A stretch of 12,157 nucleotides of DNA from Parcubacteria group bacterium CG11_big_fil_rev_8_21_14_0_20_39_14 (GTDB lineage: Bacteria > Patescibacteriota > Minisyncoccia > Minisyncoccales > GCA-002787255): contig PCWD01000022.1 in assembly GCA_002787255.1 (NCBI GenBank), forward strand, positions 1 to 12,157, read 5' to 3'. The position numbers were made by a program, and so were the translations under genes. Every line of letters begins with the position of its first letter. Position 1 is the first letter of the stretch. Shown here in pieces: positions 12,113-12,157 of the stretch. The notes under the pieces are model-generated. The model worked only from the letters and a program-made list of their open reading frames with translations. It was not told where the DNA came from and did no database searches.

Positions 12113-12157
12113 CAAGCCCCGATAGTAAGAACTGCTTGTAAATTAAACTTTGGGTGG

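Noticed and set aside
12113..12157. Start of an rRNA or tRNA gene at the right edge
   Set aside because: The GC-rich run is explained by two small hairpins; the last bases match no rRNA or tRNA feature I can recognise.

Overview
The window looks like a chromosomal segment of a low-GC member of the Candidate Phyla Radiation (Patescibacteria), probably a Parcubacteria-like lineage. The clues are small, mostly core genes, AT-rich gaps, almost no Shine-Dalgarno sequences, some starts sitting only a few bases downstream of promoter-like hexamers, and gaps full of short degenerate tandem repeats and GC-rich hairpins. The lineage is an inference from style; no rRNA is present to confirm it. Genes keep full length under the standard code, so there is no sign of TGA recoding.

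Layout. From about 9.3 kb down to 0.1 kb everything reads leftward: lepB (signal peptidase I), hisS, a HIT-family hydrolase, rpsU (bS21), ybeY, ftsA, ftsZ, nrdD (class III ribonucleotide reductase), its radical-SAM activase (nrdG type), and a broken LAGLIDADG homing-endonuclease remnant. From 9.5 kb rightward come an LCP (LytR-CpsA-Psr) cell-wall ligase, pth (peptidyl-tRNA hydrolase), and a hicB-hicA type toxin-antitoxin pair whose hicA is cut short. lepB and the LCP gene are divergent, with candidate promoters for both between them.

The genes cover division (FtsA anchors FtsZ at the membrane), envelope building (LepB, LCP), anaerobic dNTP supply (NrdD with its activase) and translation (HisRS, bS21, YbeY, Pth). 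All are ordinary core functions.

The unusual material is in the noncoding DNA. (1) A 94-bp element occurs at both window ends in opposite orientation. Its arms are identical (44 + 25 nt), while its 25-nt centre aligns between copies only when one centre is reverse-complemented, as though it had flipped. Each copy truncates an ORF and supplies the same in-frame ending, Ser-Ala-stop. (2) Most gaps carry 7-bp (once 8-bp) periodic tracts, including ten perfect CYAATAT units. The stop codons of hisS, lepB and ybeY lie in the first units of such tracts. (3) GC-rich hairpins bounded by CCCCG/CGGGG sit inside these tracts. (4) An 87-bp AT-rich sequence occurs twice in inverted orientation, one copy carrying a hairpin where the other has none. 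(5) A 27-nt perfect palindrome lies in frame within the activase gene. (6) The LCP-pth gap holds nested hairpins with mutually exclusive pairings.
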